Source of the DNA: Paraescarpia echinospica
Taxonomy: Eukaryota > Annelida > Polychaeta > Sabellida > Siboglinidae
Direction of reading: 5' to 3'
NCBI GenBank assembly: GCA_020002185.1
Contig: CM034534.1
Span: forward strand, 66,642,152-66,706,151
Length of the DNA stretch: 64,000 nucleotides
Of this stretch, positions 20,101 to 30,807 are shown piece by piece. Positions within the stretch are counted from its first letter, which is position 1. Every line of letters starts with the position of its first letter. Made by a program: the position numbers and the translations under genes. The notes beneath the pieces were generated by a model. It was not told where the DNA came from and did no database searches. It saw only the letters and a program-made list of their open reading frames with translations.

Positions 20101-22173
20101 CGCTGTCAACGATGCAATTGGATGGGGGGATATCGCAAGGTATGTAAGTATTAAGCAACCGAAACGAAATTTCGCTAAATGTTTACCAAATGAAATATAT
20201 ATTGCTCTCAAAAAACGATGTGCCGGTTTTTCTACGCTACACAATTACTGATAGATCACAATTCGAGACCATGACAATATTGGACGAAGCGAAATTCGAA
20301 TGATGAGCCGTAGCAACAACACTAAAGCTATCCCTCACCCAAGCTATCGGCGTGTCTTACGCATACAGCTACTGCTGTAAGTAATCACTCCACGGACCCC
20401 CTAGAGTAGCAACGTTTTGAGTTTGCCCCTGGTGCCACATAAATCGCCGCGGTTGACAGAAGAAAGCTCTTGCACCGTGCATGAAATATTTGCCGGGTCG
20501 AGTGATTCCTTTACATATGACATTCGCTGACCGTAATTGATGTGGGCGTCGCATACAAGTGTCGATATGAAATAGGTAAACAAGTAAGGACGACTAGCCA
20601 CGACGCTACAGCAGAAGCTAACCTATAGGACATGGACTTGAGCAGTTTTGTATTGGCATGATCGTTCGCTGGTTGTAGTACTCACATCAACTGGTGATAG
20701 GGCTTGAATTCCACATCATTAGTCAACTTGACGTTTCGTTAAATACATGGATACGTCTTGTCAATTGTCTAGCACCGGACATACTGTTCGGGAAGTTGAG
20801 TCTACTGTATACGACAGAGGCAAATGGGTTATCTGTTTGAGACTTACGTGTTTGACGGGCCCCATATGTCATAATAAGATTTCAACGGCTTTCTTTGACA
20901 TAGGGTGGTTGGAAGTTAGGTGTGGGCGCATACGACTATACAATCTTTATTAGTCACTATTTCGTGCAAAATGTAATTCAAAACCTAAACATATAAGCGG
21001 AATTTTAACAATACAATACACGAGAAGGGTTTATAACAAGGATGGAAAACTACGTGACATATTTGTTTTAAATGTGCAAAAGTAACCAGGTTTCTTTTGT
21101 AGCTGATGTGGACTTTCAAACCTATACTATTTACGATTGGCATACGCGGTTTCAACTTTGGCGAGCTACCCCTCTTTCACAAAGGGTGTTCTGAAAATAA
21201 AGTGTTTCGACAACGTAAAGGCTTCTTCGAGAATGAGGATTGGGGACGCAGCTAAGGCGCGTCTTGAATAGATCGTTTGCGTTGTGGGTTGTAAGTATAT
21301 CTGAATTAAACTAATTGTACGTGGGTAGCGGCTATGTGTTTGATGTTGTGGTACCTGGTTCGAAAATGATGCAGGTTACTTGTAAATATTTGGTGATGCT
21401 TGGCTACTCGTCGGTCTAGGGGCAGACATCAGTCATGAGGTATAAAGAGGGTGGAGAGAGATGGGGGAGAGAATGGGTCAGGTGCATGCGTGTGTGTGAG
21501 GGGGGAGAGTGAGTGAGTGAGTGAGCGAGTGAGCGAGTGAGTGAGGGAGGGAGGGAGAGCGTATGAAATGGAGAAACAGACAATAATGCCGAATGGAGGA
21601 GGACGGAGGAAGAGAGGTAGACAGCTGAGATAGGCTGTATAAGATGAGACAATACAGGTGTGCAGATCATTTTAATGTCATGACACGACACGTGTATTTA
21701 TTATGTGTAATGTGTGTGCTAAAATGTATAGATTATAACCATACAAATGTCACAGAAGGTGACGATGAATGACGAGTATAAATCACTAATATTTACACGT
21801 TGCCGTGTTTTTGATAGTGACAGATACAGAACACCTCACTACGATGTAGTAACCACACAACCAACATTCACCATCATTGTACAGTACACTGATGTATTGG
21901 CAAACAGCGACAACAATAATATTATTATTTACATTTTCACGACACAACACACATATCTGTGTCCACTATGTAGGCAAGCCGTGTGTACACAGTTCGCTAG
22001 GATCGGGTGTATGCCTATGCGCAGACATATTGTCCTGAAGTAACATGTGTGAGACACTACATCTATGAAACTGTGCAGAATGTCGACACTGTTATCTACT
22101 TACATTCGGCTGCCGTTGCCAGCAACGAAGCACACGCGACGATTGTAAAGAACAAGATCCGTAGTCCCTCCAT
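14176..22173 (-). CDS. Single-PAN-domain type I membrane protein, four exons
   Basis: Exons on minus are 22173-22104, 17510-17395, 16280-16130 and 14321-14176. Acceptors are pyrimidine-rich with CAG; donors are GTAAGT, GTATGT and GTGAGC. Phases agree at each junction (1, 0, 1), giving 160 residues. Residues 1-23 form a signal peptide. Residues 26-111 form one PAN/apple-type domain with exactly six cysteines at 26, 56, 60, 69, 81 and 111, the spacing expected for the 1-6, 2-5, 3-4 disulfides of that fold. There is an NFT sequon at residue 66. Residues 132-153 span the membrane and the tail is only TAPSKGK. PAN domains bind proteins or carbohydrates; a ligand cannot be predicted here. A signal-less tail implies adhesion, decoy or co-receptor use. 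Introns hold a 38-bp minisatellite, a SINE fragment, a LINE fragment and a MITE. The assembly is my reading and no transcript was seen. Confidence 0.78.
14857..15746. mobile_element. MITE-like DNA element in intron 3 of the PAN gene
   Basis: The ends are inverted copies of TTACCGTAAATTTCC, and similarity continues inward to TGTATAATACGCA with a small indel, giving TIRs of about 35 bp. A TA duplication could account for the outermost bases, as in Tc1/mariner-type elements. The left end repeats its own inner motif in inverted form (14872-14935). No transposase frame is present in the 890 bp, so it would be non-autonomous. Confidence 0.6.
15116..15146. repeat. 28-bp palindrome flanked by a 9-bp direct repeat
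   Basis: 15118-15145 is perfectly self-complementary. GCCCTAAAC occurs immediately before (15107-15115) and after (15147-15155), as if a 31-bp palindromic piece had been inserted with a 9-bp target duplication. It lies inside the 14857-15746 element. Confidence 0.8.
16378..16830 (-). mobile_element. LINE 3' fragment in intron 2 of the PAN gene
   Basis: Closely matches 34085-34560 (shared starting landmark TAGAGGCCAGCTTCTGTCTC and many blocks after it), which belongs to a minus-strand LINE reverse transcriptase C-terminus. This copy is shorter and frameshifted. Confidence 0.7.
17541..17645 (-). mobile_element. SINE 3' fragment next to a splice acceptor
   Basis: Reverse-strand copy of the 3' part of the SINE at 40402-40722, including GAACAGGTCTGCCAGGG, AAGCGCTTTGAGCAG, GGACTGGATACT and a TATATAA tail. 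The head is missing. Its 3' end lies about 28 nt upstream of the PAN gene exon 2 acceptor (17511-17513) in the same orientation as the gene. Confidence 0.8.
18514..19966. repeat. 38-bp minisatellite, about 38 copies
   Basis: Unit beginning GTAACATCTAACCTGCTAGT and ending in TTTGTTTTT, repeated head to tail with very low divergence. The main variant is CATC versus CACC at one position. One copy is 37 bp (around 18750) and one junction near 19494-19515 is rearranged. It lies in intron 1 of the minus-strand PAN gene. There are no unique spacers, so it is not CRISPR-like. Confidence 0.97.
19967..22103. other. Remainder of PAN gene intron 1
   Basis: No exon recognised. A GAGT/GA-rich purine tract lies at 21440-21560 on plus. 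The minus frames at 20369-20601 include two cysteines but no fitting acceptor and donor pair. Confidence 0.45.
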
Positions 22174-22440
22174 CGTACCGTCAGTAGAAGTTGCTATCGG
22201 TATGAATATAAACGCGCAGCGAAGTCGCAAACTCGATACAGTGGCGCGCTGCACAGCCGAGACGTAAGTAGGTCAACCGCGTCTTTGTCTCCTGCAGTAG
22301 CCGTCGTCATGCCTGGCTGCCTAAAGCGTAGCGCCCCTCCCAACGATGTGGTGGTATAAATGCGTGGCGGTGATGTGGCGCGCTGCATTTGGCGTGGGGG
22401 AAGCCACTCGTATAATGCTACGGGGCTCATTTAGTGTATT
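22174..22440 (-). promoter_or_regulatory. Putative promoter region of the PAN gene
   Basis: This sequence lies directly 5' of the minus-strand ATG at 22173. It is GC-richer than its surroundings from about 22240 to 22430. GTTTATATTC on minus (about 22204-22212) is TATA-like but only some 35 bp from the ATG, which would give a very short leader, so an upstream start is equally possible. Confidence 0.25.
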
Positions 22441-22529
22441 TATTATGTCGTTTCAACTTTATTATGACAGCGTTTTAGGCCACTGCAATTTGCTACGAAT
22501 TTGACATGTAAATTATACACTTACAGCAT

Positions 22530-25330
22530 GTGACTGAAAGGGTAGAGACGGTATTGGGGCATGGCAAGGGAAGGTCTATATTAGTACACGTGGGGACAAA
22601 TTATGCAGACAGGGAGGGAACAACTGGGATAGTACAGAAGTACAGACAGTTAGTGAGGAAGTTAAAGAAGACACGAGTTGAACAGATTATTCTCTCAGAA
22701 ATGTTGCCAGTAACGGGAGGAAGGGGGCCAACATATAGAAACTGCAAGGGTATGGCGCTCAACGCACTAGTTGAGCAGATGTGTGAAAAAGAGGGGATGG
22801 GATTCATATATTTATAGGGATACTTTGTTGGGAGGGAAGATATGTACATGAGATATGACCTCCATCTAAGTTGAAAGGGAGCAGCAGTTTCCTCAGATAA
22901 CCTGCAGCGATATGTTGACAATGGGACAGGTTGCATTTATTTAAACTAGATGCGCAGGTGGATTCACAGAGAAGCCTGAAACTGGAGGCTAGATAAAGAC
23001 AGTACACATCAATCAGCAAAGAACAGCCTGGAAAACTGTTCTGAATCAGGATATAAATGCGTTTGTTTAAATGCAAGGATCGTAATAAAAAAAGTGAACT
23101 AAACATTATGGTAGAATATATCGACCTTCACATAATAGGTATAACCGCATCATGGGCCACCACCGATATATCAGATGCCAAATTGGGACTAACAGGCTAT
23201 GCAATGTTTAGGAAAGTAAAAACAGGAAGAAGTGGAGGTGGAGTTATTTTATATTTTAAAACATCTATCCAGGTTTATGAAATTAAATTAGAAAGAGAAG
23301 CAGACTGCGAAGAAGCTGACTGGTGTAACATAGTTACAGGAAACTGAACGTTAACGGTGGGGTTAGTTTATCGAAGTCCAAACATAAGCATAGAAGAGAA
23401 TGAAAAAGTACGAAACGCTATAAGGGAAGTGAGCAAACGGGATTGTATTATTATGAGGGATTTAACCATGGTCATGTATAATGGAAATCTGGACAGAGTA
23501 CAGGGAGTGAGGACCACAAGTTTTTAGTTTTAGTGCAAGACAGTTTTCTTTCTCAAAAGGTTCTAGAACCAACGAGGGTGAGAATGTGTTAAACATAGTT
23601 TTGTTCTCACAGAATGAATTTGTTGACAATGTCAAGATATGTGAGTCACTGGCGAGTAGTGATCACAACCAGATGCATTTACAATCAAAGGAACATCAGA
23701 AAGGAACAGTAAAACGCAGAACAGGAGAAAATTCCAAAAAGGAAGGTATAAGGACATGAGGAAATATTTAGCAAAGATAGACTGGATTAACACACTGAAG
23801 GATAAGACAGCAACAGAATGCTGGAATATCTTAACGAGTGAAATTGAGCGCATCGTCAATAAATTTGTTATCTTGAAAAACAAGGTAAACGGTCCAAAAA
23901 GAAACACTTGTCGGAAGAAGCCATTACAAAAGTACAAACAAATGATATGGAAGTCATTTAGATGTGCTGGAAATGATGAAGACTACAACATTTATAAAGA
24001 AGCACGTAACAAAGCTACGACTGAAATTAGAAATTCAAAGAGAAACCATGAACAAAAACTAGCTTGTAATATAACATGACAACAAGAGTTTTTAAGCATA
24101 TGTTCGGAGCAAACAGAAAGTTAAGGATTAGGTCGATCCTCTAGTAGATAGTGCTAGAATTATAGTATCAGAGGGATTCTTAATGGCGGAAGACCTGAAT
24201 GAGTATTTTAGTTCGGTGTTTACCAGGGAAGATATTAATTTTATTGCCAGTACCAAAGGCTAAATTCAAGGGACGGAATCAGACTATTTAGGACAGTTAA
24301 TTGTAACCCCGGAAATGGTAGCTATGAAGAATAATAAATTACCTGGAGTGGATGGGATTCCACCCAAACTACTGTTGGAAATTGTAGAACAAATTCGCAT
24401 ACCGCTTGCAACAGTTTTCAACTTGTTATTAGAAGACGGAGTGGTTCCTTTAGAATGAAAAAGCAAACAGTATCCCGTTATTTAAAAAAGGTACGAGAAA
24501 CAAGTCAGAGAACTACATACCAATGAGTTTAACATCGGTAATTTGCAAATTATTAGAAAGACTAATTAAAGATCACACGGTGGATTGTCTTGTTAAACAT
24601 AATTTGTTAAACCCATCTCAACATGGGTTTCTAAAAGCGAGGTCATAATTAACAAATATGTTATGTTTTTTGGAAGATATCTCTAAGTGGGTAGGCGAGG
24701 GATCACCACTAGATATCATCTTCTTAGATTTTCAGAAACCCTTCTGCAAAGTACAATATCAAAGATTACTGCTTAATCACAGGACATGGGAACGAAGATG
24801 TAGAATGTAAATGGGCGGTTCTGTACTAAATACTACTATATAAAAAAGTACTTAGGGTTAAACATTAGTGCTGATATGAAGGTTCAAAGGGAAATCAAAT
24901 CCTTGGATTAATTAGGATAAGTATAGCGTATAAAAAAAATATTATAATACTGATGTACAAAACAAGTTGGGCCTCTTTTAGAATATTGTATACAAGCGTG
25001 GAGGCCATATCGCAAAAAGGACATAGGTATGCTAGAAAGAGTACAGAGGAGAGAGACTAAAATGATATCAAAACTGAGGGATCTTATTTACGAAATACGC
25101 CTAAAAGAATTAGGTTTAACACATTAGAGACCAGTAAATAGAGAGGAGATCAGATATAATTGTTTAAAATATTGAATGGTTTTGAAAATATTGATAGAAA
25201 TATTTTGTTTCAGTTAAGATGGATATAATAACTAGAGGTCACGAAGTTACATTAATAAAGGAGCAGTGCTGATAAGAAAGGTCTAATTTTCACAAAGGAC
25301 TGTAAATTAATTTAACATATTATCTGCTGA
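22530..25330 (+). mobile_element. Degenerate CR1-type LINE
   Basis: Order along the plus strand is: ORF1 C-terminal esterase-like (SGNH) segment with VHVGTNYAD and LSEMLPVTG (22530-22817); endonuclease start with HIIGITASWATTDISDA and GGGVILYF (23057-23347); the later endonuclease block where the usual GDFN is RDLT (about 23345-23520); the pre-RT linker (23756-24079); and RT fingers with NNKLPGVDGIPPKLL through SQHGF and IIFLDFQKPF (24295-24760). The catalytic palm (YADD region) is deleted, and C-terminal blocks such as LLEYCIQAWRP and RVQRRETKMI resume at about 24840-25330. Several frameshifts and stops show it is long dead. The ORF1 esterase plus this endonuclease signature is typical of the CR1 clade. 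Confidence 0.85.
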
Positions 25331-25419
25331 TAGTGTGGGTGTTAGTAGCGTGAATATGTTTAACAATAAAATCGACACGTAGTTCAGAAGGCCGTCATAC
25401 ACGTCATAGGGTATTCCCG

Positions 25420-27239
25420 GAGAAAATGAAAATAGCAAAGGTTATCCCACTCTTTAAGTTTGGGGATAAGTATATCTGCACTAATTATATGCCTATTTCA
25501 CTCTTACCACAATTCTCAACAATATTAGAACAATTGTTCAGTTCTCGTTTAGATAGCTTTATTATTAAACACAAACTAATAAACCCAAGCCAGTATGGAT
25601 TTCAGCAAAATATGTCAACATGTCACGCACAAATAGACCTTGTTGATGGAATAACCCAATAATTGGATGCAAAAAATATGCTATTGGTGTTTTTATCGAT
25701 TAAAAAAGGCATTTGACACTGTCAATCACCAACTGTTATGTAAAAAAATTAATTTCTTGGTATATGTGTTGTGGCATATAACTGGTTAAATAGTTATCTA
25801 GAAAACAGAAAACAATTTGTGTCCATTGACAAATGTAATGCGCAGTATTTCTTGTGGTGTCCCACAGGGTTCGATCCTGGGCCCCAAACTATTCATTCTA
25901 TACGTTAATGATATGTGTAACACATCTAATCTAGTAAAATGCATCCTCTTTGCAGACGATACTAATACTTTTTATGCAAATAACAACATCAATAAACTAA
26001 ACGAAACAGTACTGGACCAAATGTATACGTGGTTTGCAGTAAATGAATTAACTCTAAACACATCTAAAACCAATTATATGTTATTTGGAAATCGTATGCT
26101 AAACAAAGAAGTTCATATAAAAATACAAAGTGTTAATATCGAAAGAGTAAGGGTCACCTTTTTTGTTTTTGGGCGTGTTTATTGATGATCTACTAAATTG
26201 AAAAGCTCATATAAAATACGTACAATCAAAGCTCAAAGTACAGCAGTCATCTACTTGATAGAAGTAGTAGACGTATTCTATACAGTTCTCTCTTTTCGCC
26301 ATATATAACTTATTGTGCAGAGATATGGGGGAACTCGTACCCAACAAATACTGACTGTATTTTCTTATTACAAAAAAGAGTAATCCGCATTATATTTGGT
26401 GCAAGACGGTTGGATTATACACACTCACTTTTCCAACAATTACATGTTCTAAAATTTCCAGATATCATAGAACTGAAAACATTATTATTTATGTACAAAG
26501 TTAACTATAGCTGTTGGCCATCAAACATAATTACGTGTTTGTTTACTAGACGGGAAATAGCACACTCAATGCGAGCTAATCATAACTTAGAACGACAGAG
26601 AGTCTGTTCTACCATGCGATCAATATCTCTTTGTGTAAAGGGAGAGCAATTATGGAATTCTCTATGCGATCATTTAAAAACTACTAATACTATTACTGAA
26701 TTTAAGCGTAAATGCCAAAATCTTTTATTTAAGAAATATCTGGGTATGGAAATCTAAACAAAATCGTACACAAATATAATCATGCCATTGAGGAAACTAC
26801 AATAAGCATAAAGATGTGTACTTATCGCATACTTTAAATTTGGAACATGCACATATTCCATTACATGTTTTCAATTAGTGTAGCTAGATTATTAGATGAA
26901 TAGCAAGTTCAATTAATATAATATCGATGTCTCAATATACATGTACGTATGTATGTGTATGTGTGTATATGCATGTATATGTACGTATATATGTGTGTAT
27001 ATGTATGAATATGTGTCTATATGTATGTGTACATATGTATGTATGTGTATTAATATAGGTATATATAAATATATGTCAGGGGTAAATTTACACAAAAGTC
27101 AATGACTTCGTATTTACCCCCTTCAAACATTGCATATTCTCACTTGTATTATAGTTTAACTTGTTTGGTTGTCTTGTACATATATTGTTGCCAATGTTCT
27201 GAATATACGTTCATTGATCAATCGATTCGATAACAACCA
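25420..27239 (+). mobile_element. Second LINE (CR1/L2/Rex-like), 5'-truncated
   Basis: RT motifs in plus frames are IPLFKFGDKYICTNY, SQYGFQQN, then after a short break CGVPQGSILGPKLF, the catalytic FADDTN, and the C-terminal block YITYCAEIWGNSYPTN with LLQKRVIRIIFG. The ORF ends with a stop after KYLGMEI (26757). The 3' part continues past a TATG/TACG microsatellite (26930-27070) into a tail (27082-27239) also found alone at 8783-8908. At least two frame breaks are present (about 25662-25817 and 26185-26410). Endonuclease and ORF1 are missing. It starts about 90 bp after the preceding CR1 remnant. Confidence 0.82.
26930..27070. repeat. TATG-type microsatellite
   Basis: Imperfect alternation of TATG, TGTA and TACG steps inside the 3' region of the LINE at 25420-27239. 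Confidence 0.9.
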
Positions 27240-27483
27240 TTAGAATTTCGTGCGTTATGTTTTGAACAGGTTCGTTGGGTGTCCGTCACGTGAATACAAA
27301 TTGCTTGTGCGTCAGTGTTCGATCCTTGTCCCTTGTTAACATTATGTTCCAAATAACGTCGCGAACAGTTCTTATAGGAAAGCACAGGCGACTGTATATA
27401 ACAAGATCCGATTTTGCTTGATGTTTTCGCTGATATCCAAAAGACGAATAAAAAGGAGTTCCATGTTCATATATCTTATGTTT
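27240..27483. other. No recognised feature
   Basis: Unique sequence between a LINE tail and a minisatellite. Confidence 0.5.
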
Positions 27484-27728
27484 GGTGAAGCGGGTTGCCC
27501 CTTGCTGATAAAGCGGGTTACCCCTTGCTGATAAAGTGGGTTACCCCTTGCTGATAAAGTGGGTTACCCCTATCTAATAAAGCGGGTTACGCCTTGCTGA
27601 TAAAGCGGGTTACCCCTAGCTAATAAAGCGGGTTACGCCTTGCTGATAAAGCGGGTTACCCCTTGCTGATAAAGCGGGTTACCCCTAGCTAATAAAGCGG
27701 GTTACGCCTTCCTGATAAAGCGGGTTAC
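27484..27728. repeat. 23-bp minisatellite interrupted by an LTR retrotransposon
   Basis: About ten copies of a unit reading AAAGCGGGTTACCCCTTGCT plus GAT, with minor variants. The array stops inside a unit at 27728, where the Ty3-type element begins. A matching unit end resumes at 32978, so the element inserted into the array. Confidence 0.95.
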
Positions 27729-27859
27729 TTTAGAACCGTAAACATAAGCACAATAAAGACGATAACAAACAACAGTGTGAGTGATAAATGACAAACTGTA
27801 TTTCTCTAGTTTCCGTCGTCGATACCAGTGAACGAAACTGTATGTTTAGTGTCCCTACA
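27729..27859 (-). repeat. 3' LTR of the Ty3-type element
   Basis: Begins TGTAGGGACAC and ends GGTTCTAAA on minus, 131 bp. The 3' terminus is AA rather than the usual CA. Confidence 0.9.
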
Positions 27860-27891
27860 GTATACCCCGCGCCAGTCACGACAGTAGCGTT

Positions 27892-30807
27892 TTAGGCAAT
27901 GTCTCTGACTCGAATCGGCGGACGCACTGTTCTGTTAGACCGCCGCACGACCAAGTCTTCCACCCGATCTTCGTTCCTGTCGCCGTTTGCTGTGCCGACG
28001 ACGTCGGTGGTCGGTTCACGACGATCCGTCTCGTCCTCGTAGAAAGGTTGTAGTCTGTCCACTGAGACAGTATCCTCGCGATTCTCCATCTGCAGACGGA
28101 AGCACTTGCCCCAGCGGCGCAAAATCCGAAATGGGCCCGTGTACTTCGGAACGAGTGACGGTTGCACCTTGTCTGCGCACACTAACACTCGCGTCGCCGC
28201 CCACAGATAGTGCGGAACATGTGAGCGACCTCGCTGTTTTCCATGCCACGGATTTTCGTTGAATGTCTGAGCCGCCATAGCCGATGACAACTCTTTGCCG
28301 AACGAGGAGGTGTCATCGATACTAGCTCGTTGCACAACCAGCTGGCCTGGTAGTGCAGGTTGCTGACCAGTGACTAGGATGGACGGAGAAACACCCGTGT
28401 CGAGGTTAGCTGCCGCTCTCAATCCAAGCATCACCCACGGGAGTTCTGCTAGCCAATTCGTTCGTCCGAGAAGACGGGCACGAAGAGAGTTCTTCAAACA
28501 ACGATGCATACGTTCAATTTTCCCATTGTGCTGGGGATGGTAACTTGTAGTTGGGTCTCGTGCAATTCCCATCAGGCTGCAAACCTCCAACCACAAGTCT
28601 GACACGAACTGTGAGCCGCGGTCGGATGTGATGACATCTGGCACGCCCCACCTGGAGAGCCACTCACGCACTAGCACCGTTGCACATGCTTTAGCGTTTG
28701 CTGCGTCACCGTGCATCGTCATGGGGTAAGCCTCTGGCCAGCCTGTCCATCTGTCGATGATAGTAAGCAAAATGTTCTTGCCTTCACACGCTGGGTTTAG
28801 TGGACCAACTATATCGATGTGAATATGGCTGAATCGTTTAGTAGGCGCAGGCAATCGTTCCAGTGGCATTTTCGTATGCACGTGAATCTTGGCTTTCTGG
28901 CAAGATTCACACGATTTCGTCCATTTCGCGACATCCCTGCTGATACCTTGCCACCAGTAGGAACGCTTGATGAGGATCAGTCCGGCCTTTAAACCTGGGT
29001 GTGCGAGACGATGGAGATTGTCAAACACAATGCGCTGTAGCGTGGTCGGAACGAGAATGCGCGCGGGCGTAGCGCTGATGTCCGCCCACACACTAGTGCC
29101 GTCTTCACATTCGACCAAGGCTGGTCTGAACCTGGATGCAGAAGAACGATGATGAGCAATCCAGTTCTGCAATGGCTGATCGCGTTCTTGTACAGACCGG
29201 ATATCTGAAGGTGAAGGCAAGGCGACGAGTTGTGCTGGTCGTGGTGTGAAAATCTCACAACACGCTTGCACTGACGCAGTGCGGTTATCAGCGTCTGAGA
29301 ACTCATGACGAGTGGAGGGTAAAGACGAAGTTGACACTTCTGATGAAGCCGGTGTTGTCACGCAGTCTGCCAATGACGTGTTGGCAACATTGAGTGACGG
29401 TGTTGCTGGAACAAATACCGGATCCCGTAGCTGCTTCCTATGCATGCCTCGCTGATGTTTGAGTCGCTGTATGAACATATGATCAACGAGCACGTCTTCC
29501 TGTATCGCATGACGCGATCCTTCTGTCGGTAAGGTATCTGCATGGCACAGATCATCCTGCTGCGACGACCAGATGCCGATGGCGTTCATCGCGGTGGCGA
29601 CTTTCGACTGCAACAGCACCCGAGACAGTGCATCAGCGACGCCGTTCCGTTCTCCCTTCACGTAGTGTAGTTGTTCCACAAACTGTGCGATTTTGAGTAA
29701 ATGGCGCCGCGGGATCGGAAGTGCAGTGTCAGCCTTCTTGGTAACGGAACCAACAAGAGGCTTGTGGTCCGTCCGAACGATGATAGGCTGACCTTCGAGG
29801 TACGAACGGAACTTGTCTACCGAATATGACACAGCGAGCAGTTCTCGGTCCGTGGCCGAGTAGTTGTGCTGTGCTTTGTTAAGTTGCTTACTCCAAAAGC
29901 TGAGCGGTTTCCACATTCCGCGTTGAAGTTGAACAAGAACAGCCCCAACCGCGATGTTGGACGCATCACACCAAATCTCGGTCGGCGCGTCTAGTAGAGG
30001 GTGGACGAGTAGAGTGGCGGTAGCGATCGCGGCTTTCACGTCCGCAAACGCGTGGTCATGTTCCGGCAGCCACGCCTCTTCGAAATCCTTCTGGCGATTG
30101 ACGCTCTTCAATCGTGAAAGCGATGCCATTTTCCCAGATGCATGCGGCACGAAGCGATGGAAAAATGCACAGATTCCCAAGAAGCGTTCCAACTCTTTTG
30201 GGGTCGTTGGCACCGGAAACCGTCTGATGGCCTCTACTCGCTCCGGGGGAATTGCAATGCCTTGCGAGTCTACCACGTGACCAAGAAACGTAAGTGATGC
30301 ACGTCCAAGTTGACACTTGTCCCGGTTCAGCAGTAATCCCGTCTCCTTTAGACGCTGGAAGAGTCGTCTCAGATCCTTCACATGTTCCTCTCTGTTCGAG
30401 CTGCTTACGATCAGATCATCCATATAAACAAAGTGTGCGAATGGCAAATCGCTAAGCAACTGATGTACATTGCGCTGAAAACATTGCGCCGCGTTTTTCA
30501 AACCGTATGACATGCGGAGGAACTTGAAGAGACCGAGCGTAGTGATGATCGCTGTTTTTTCCTGGGACGACTCATCGACGCACACTTGCTGAAACGCTTG
30601 TTTCAGATCAACCTTGCTGAACACTGTGCAACCCGCGAGTCGTTCGTTGAAGGTAGACAGTGCAGGGAGCGGATATCTATCGAGTTTGGTCATGGCATTC
30701 AGACGACGGAAGTCTCCACATACTCGCCAGGAGCCATCTGACTTCTTAACTGCGTGGATAGGTGAAGCCCAGTTGGATTCACACCTTTGGATTATTTCCT
30801 GTCTTTC
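27892..30807 (-). CDS. Pol, second part: reverse transcriptase, RNase H and integrase
   Basis: This frame runs from just after an in-frame TGA (30808-30810) to TAA at 27892. RT blocks include WASPIHAVKK, DFRRLN, the catalytic YMDDL and FLGHVVD. RNase H shows WCDASNIAVGAVL, TDRELLAV and TDHKPL. Integrase has the H-x3-H then C-x2-C zinc finger (HRLAHPG ... CESCQKAK) and a DDE core (HIDIVGP, TSDRGSQF, then the acidic residue in NGKIERMH). These convert element RNA to DNA and insert it. All the catalytic residues I checked are present. Compared with typical Ty3 pol, only the upstream junction with protease is broken. The C-terminal part may bind chromatin but no chromodomain is recognisable. Confidence 0.92.
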   Translation of the reverse strand, partial: ERQEIIQRCESNWASPIHAVKKSDGSWRVCGDFRRLNAMTKLDRYPLPALSTFNERLAGCTVFSKVDLKQAFQQVCVDESSQEKTAIITTLGLFKFLRMSYGLKNAAQCFQRNVHQLLSDLPFAHFVYMDDLIVSSSNREEHVKDLRRLFQRLKETGLLLNRDKCQLGRASLTFLGHVVDSQGIAIPPERVEAIRRFPVPTTPKELERFLGICAFFHRFVPHASGKMASLSRLKSVNRQKDFEEAWLPEHDHAFADVKAAIATATLLVHPLLDAPTEIWCDASNIAVGAVLVQLQRGMWKPLSFWSKQLNKAQHNYSATDRELLAVSYSVDKFRSYLEGQPIIVRTDHKPLVGSVTKKADTALPIPRRHLLKIAQFVEQLHYVKGERNGVADALSRVLLQSKVATAMNAIGIWSSQQDDLCHADTLPTEGSRHAIQEDVLVDHMFIQRLKHQRGMHRKQLRDPVFVPATPSLNVANTSLADCVTTPASSEVSTSSLPSTRHEFSDADNRTASVQACCEIFTPRPAQLVALPSPSDIRSVQERDQPLQNWIAHHRSSASRFRPALVECEDGTSVWADISATPARILVPTTLQRIVFDNLHRLAHPGLKAGLILIKRSYWWQGISRDVAKWTKSCESCQKAKIHVHTKMPLERLPAPTKRFSHIHIDIVGPLNPACEGKNILLTIIDRWTGWPEAYPMTMHGDAANAKACATVLVREWLSRWGVPDVITSDRGSQFVSDLWLEVCSLMGIARDPTTSYHPQHNGKIERMHRCLKNSLRARLLGRTNWLAELPWVMLGLRAAANLDTGVSPSILVTGQQPALPGQLVVQRASIDDTSSFGKELSSAMAAQTFNENPWHGKQRGRSHVPHYLWAATRVLVCADKVQPSLVPKYTGPFRILRRWGKCFRLQMENREDTVSVDRLQPFYEDETDRREPTTDVVGTANGDRNEDRVEDLVVRRSNRTVRPPIRVRDIA

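Noticed and set aside
28016..30316. Additional open frames inside pol
   Set aside because: Shadows of the long pol frame.
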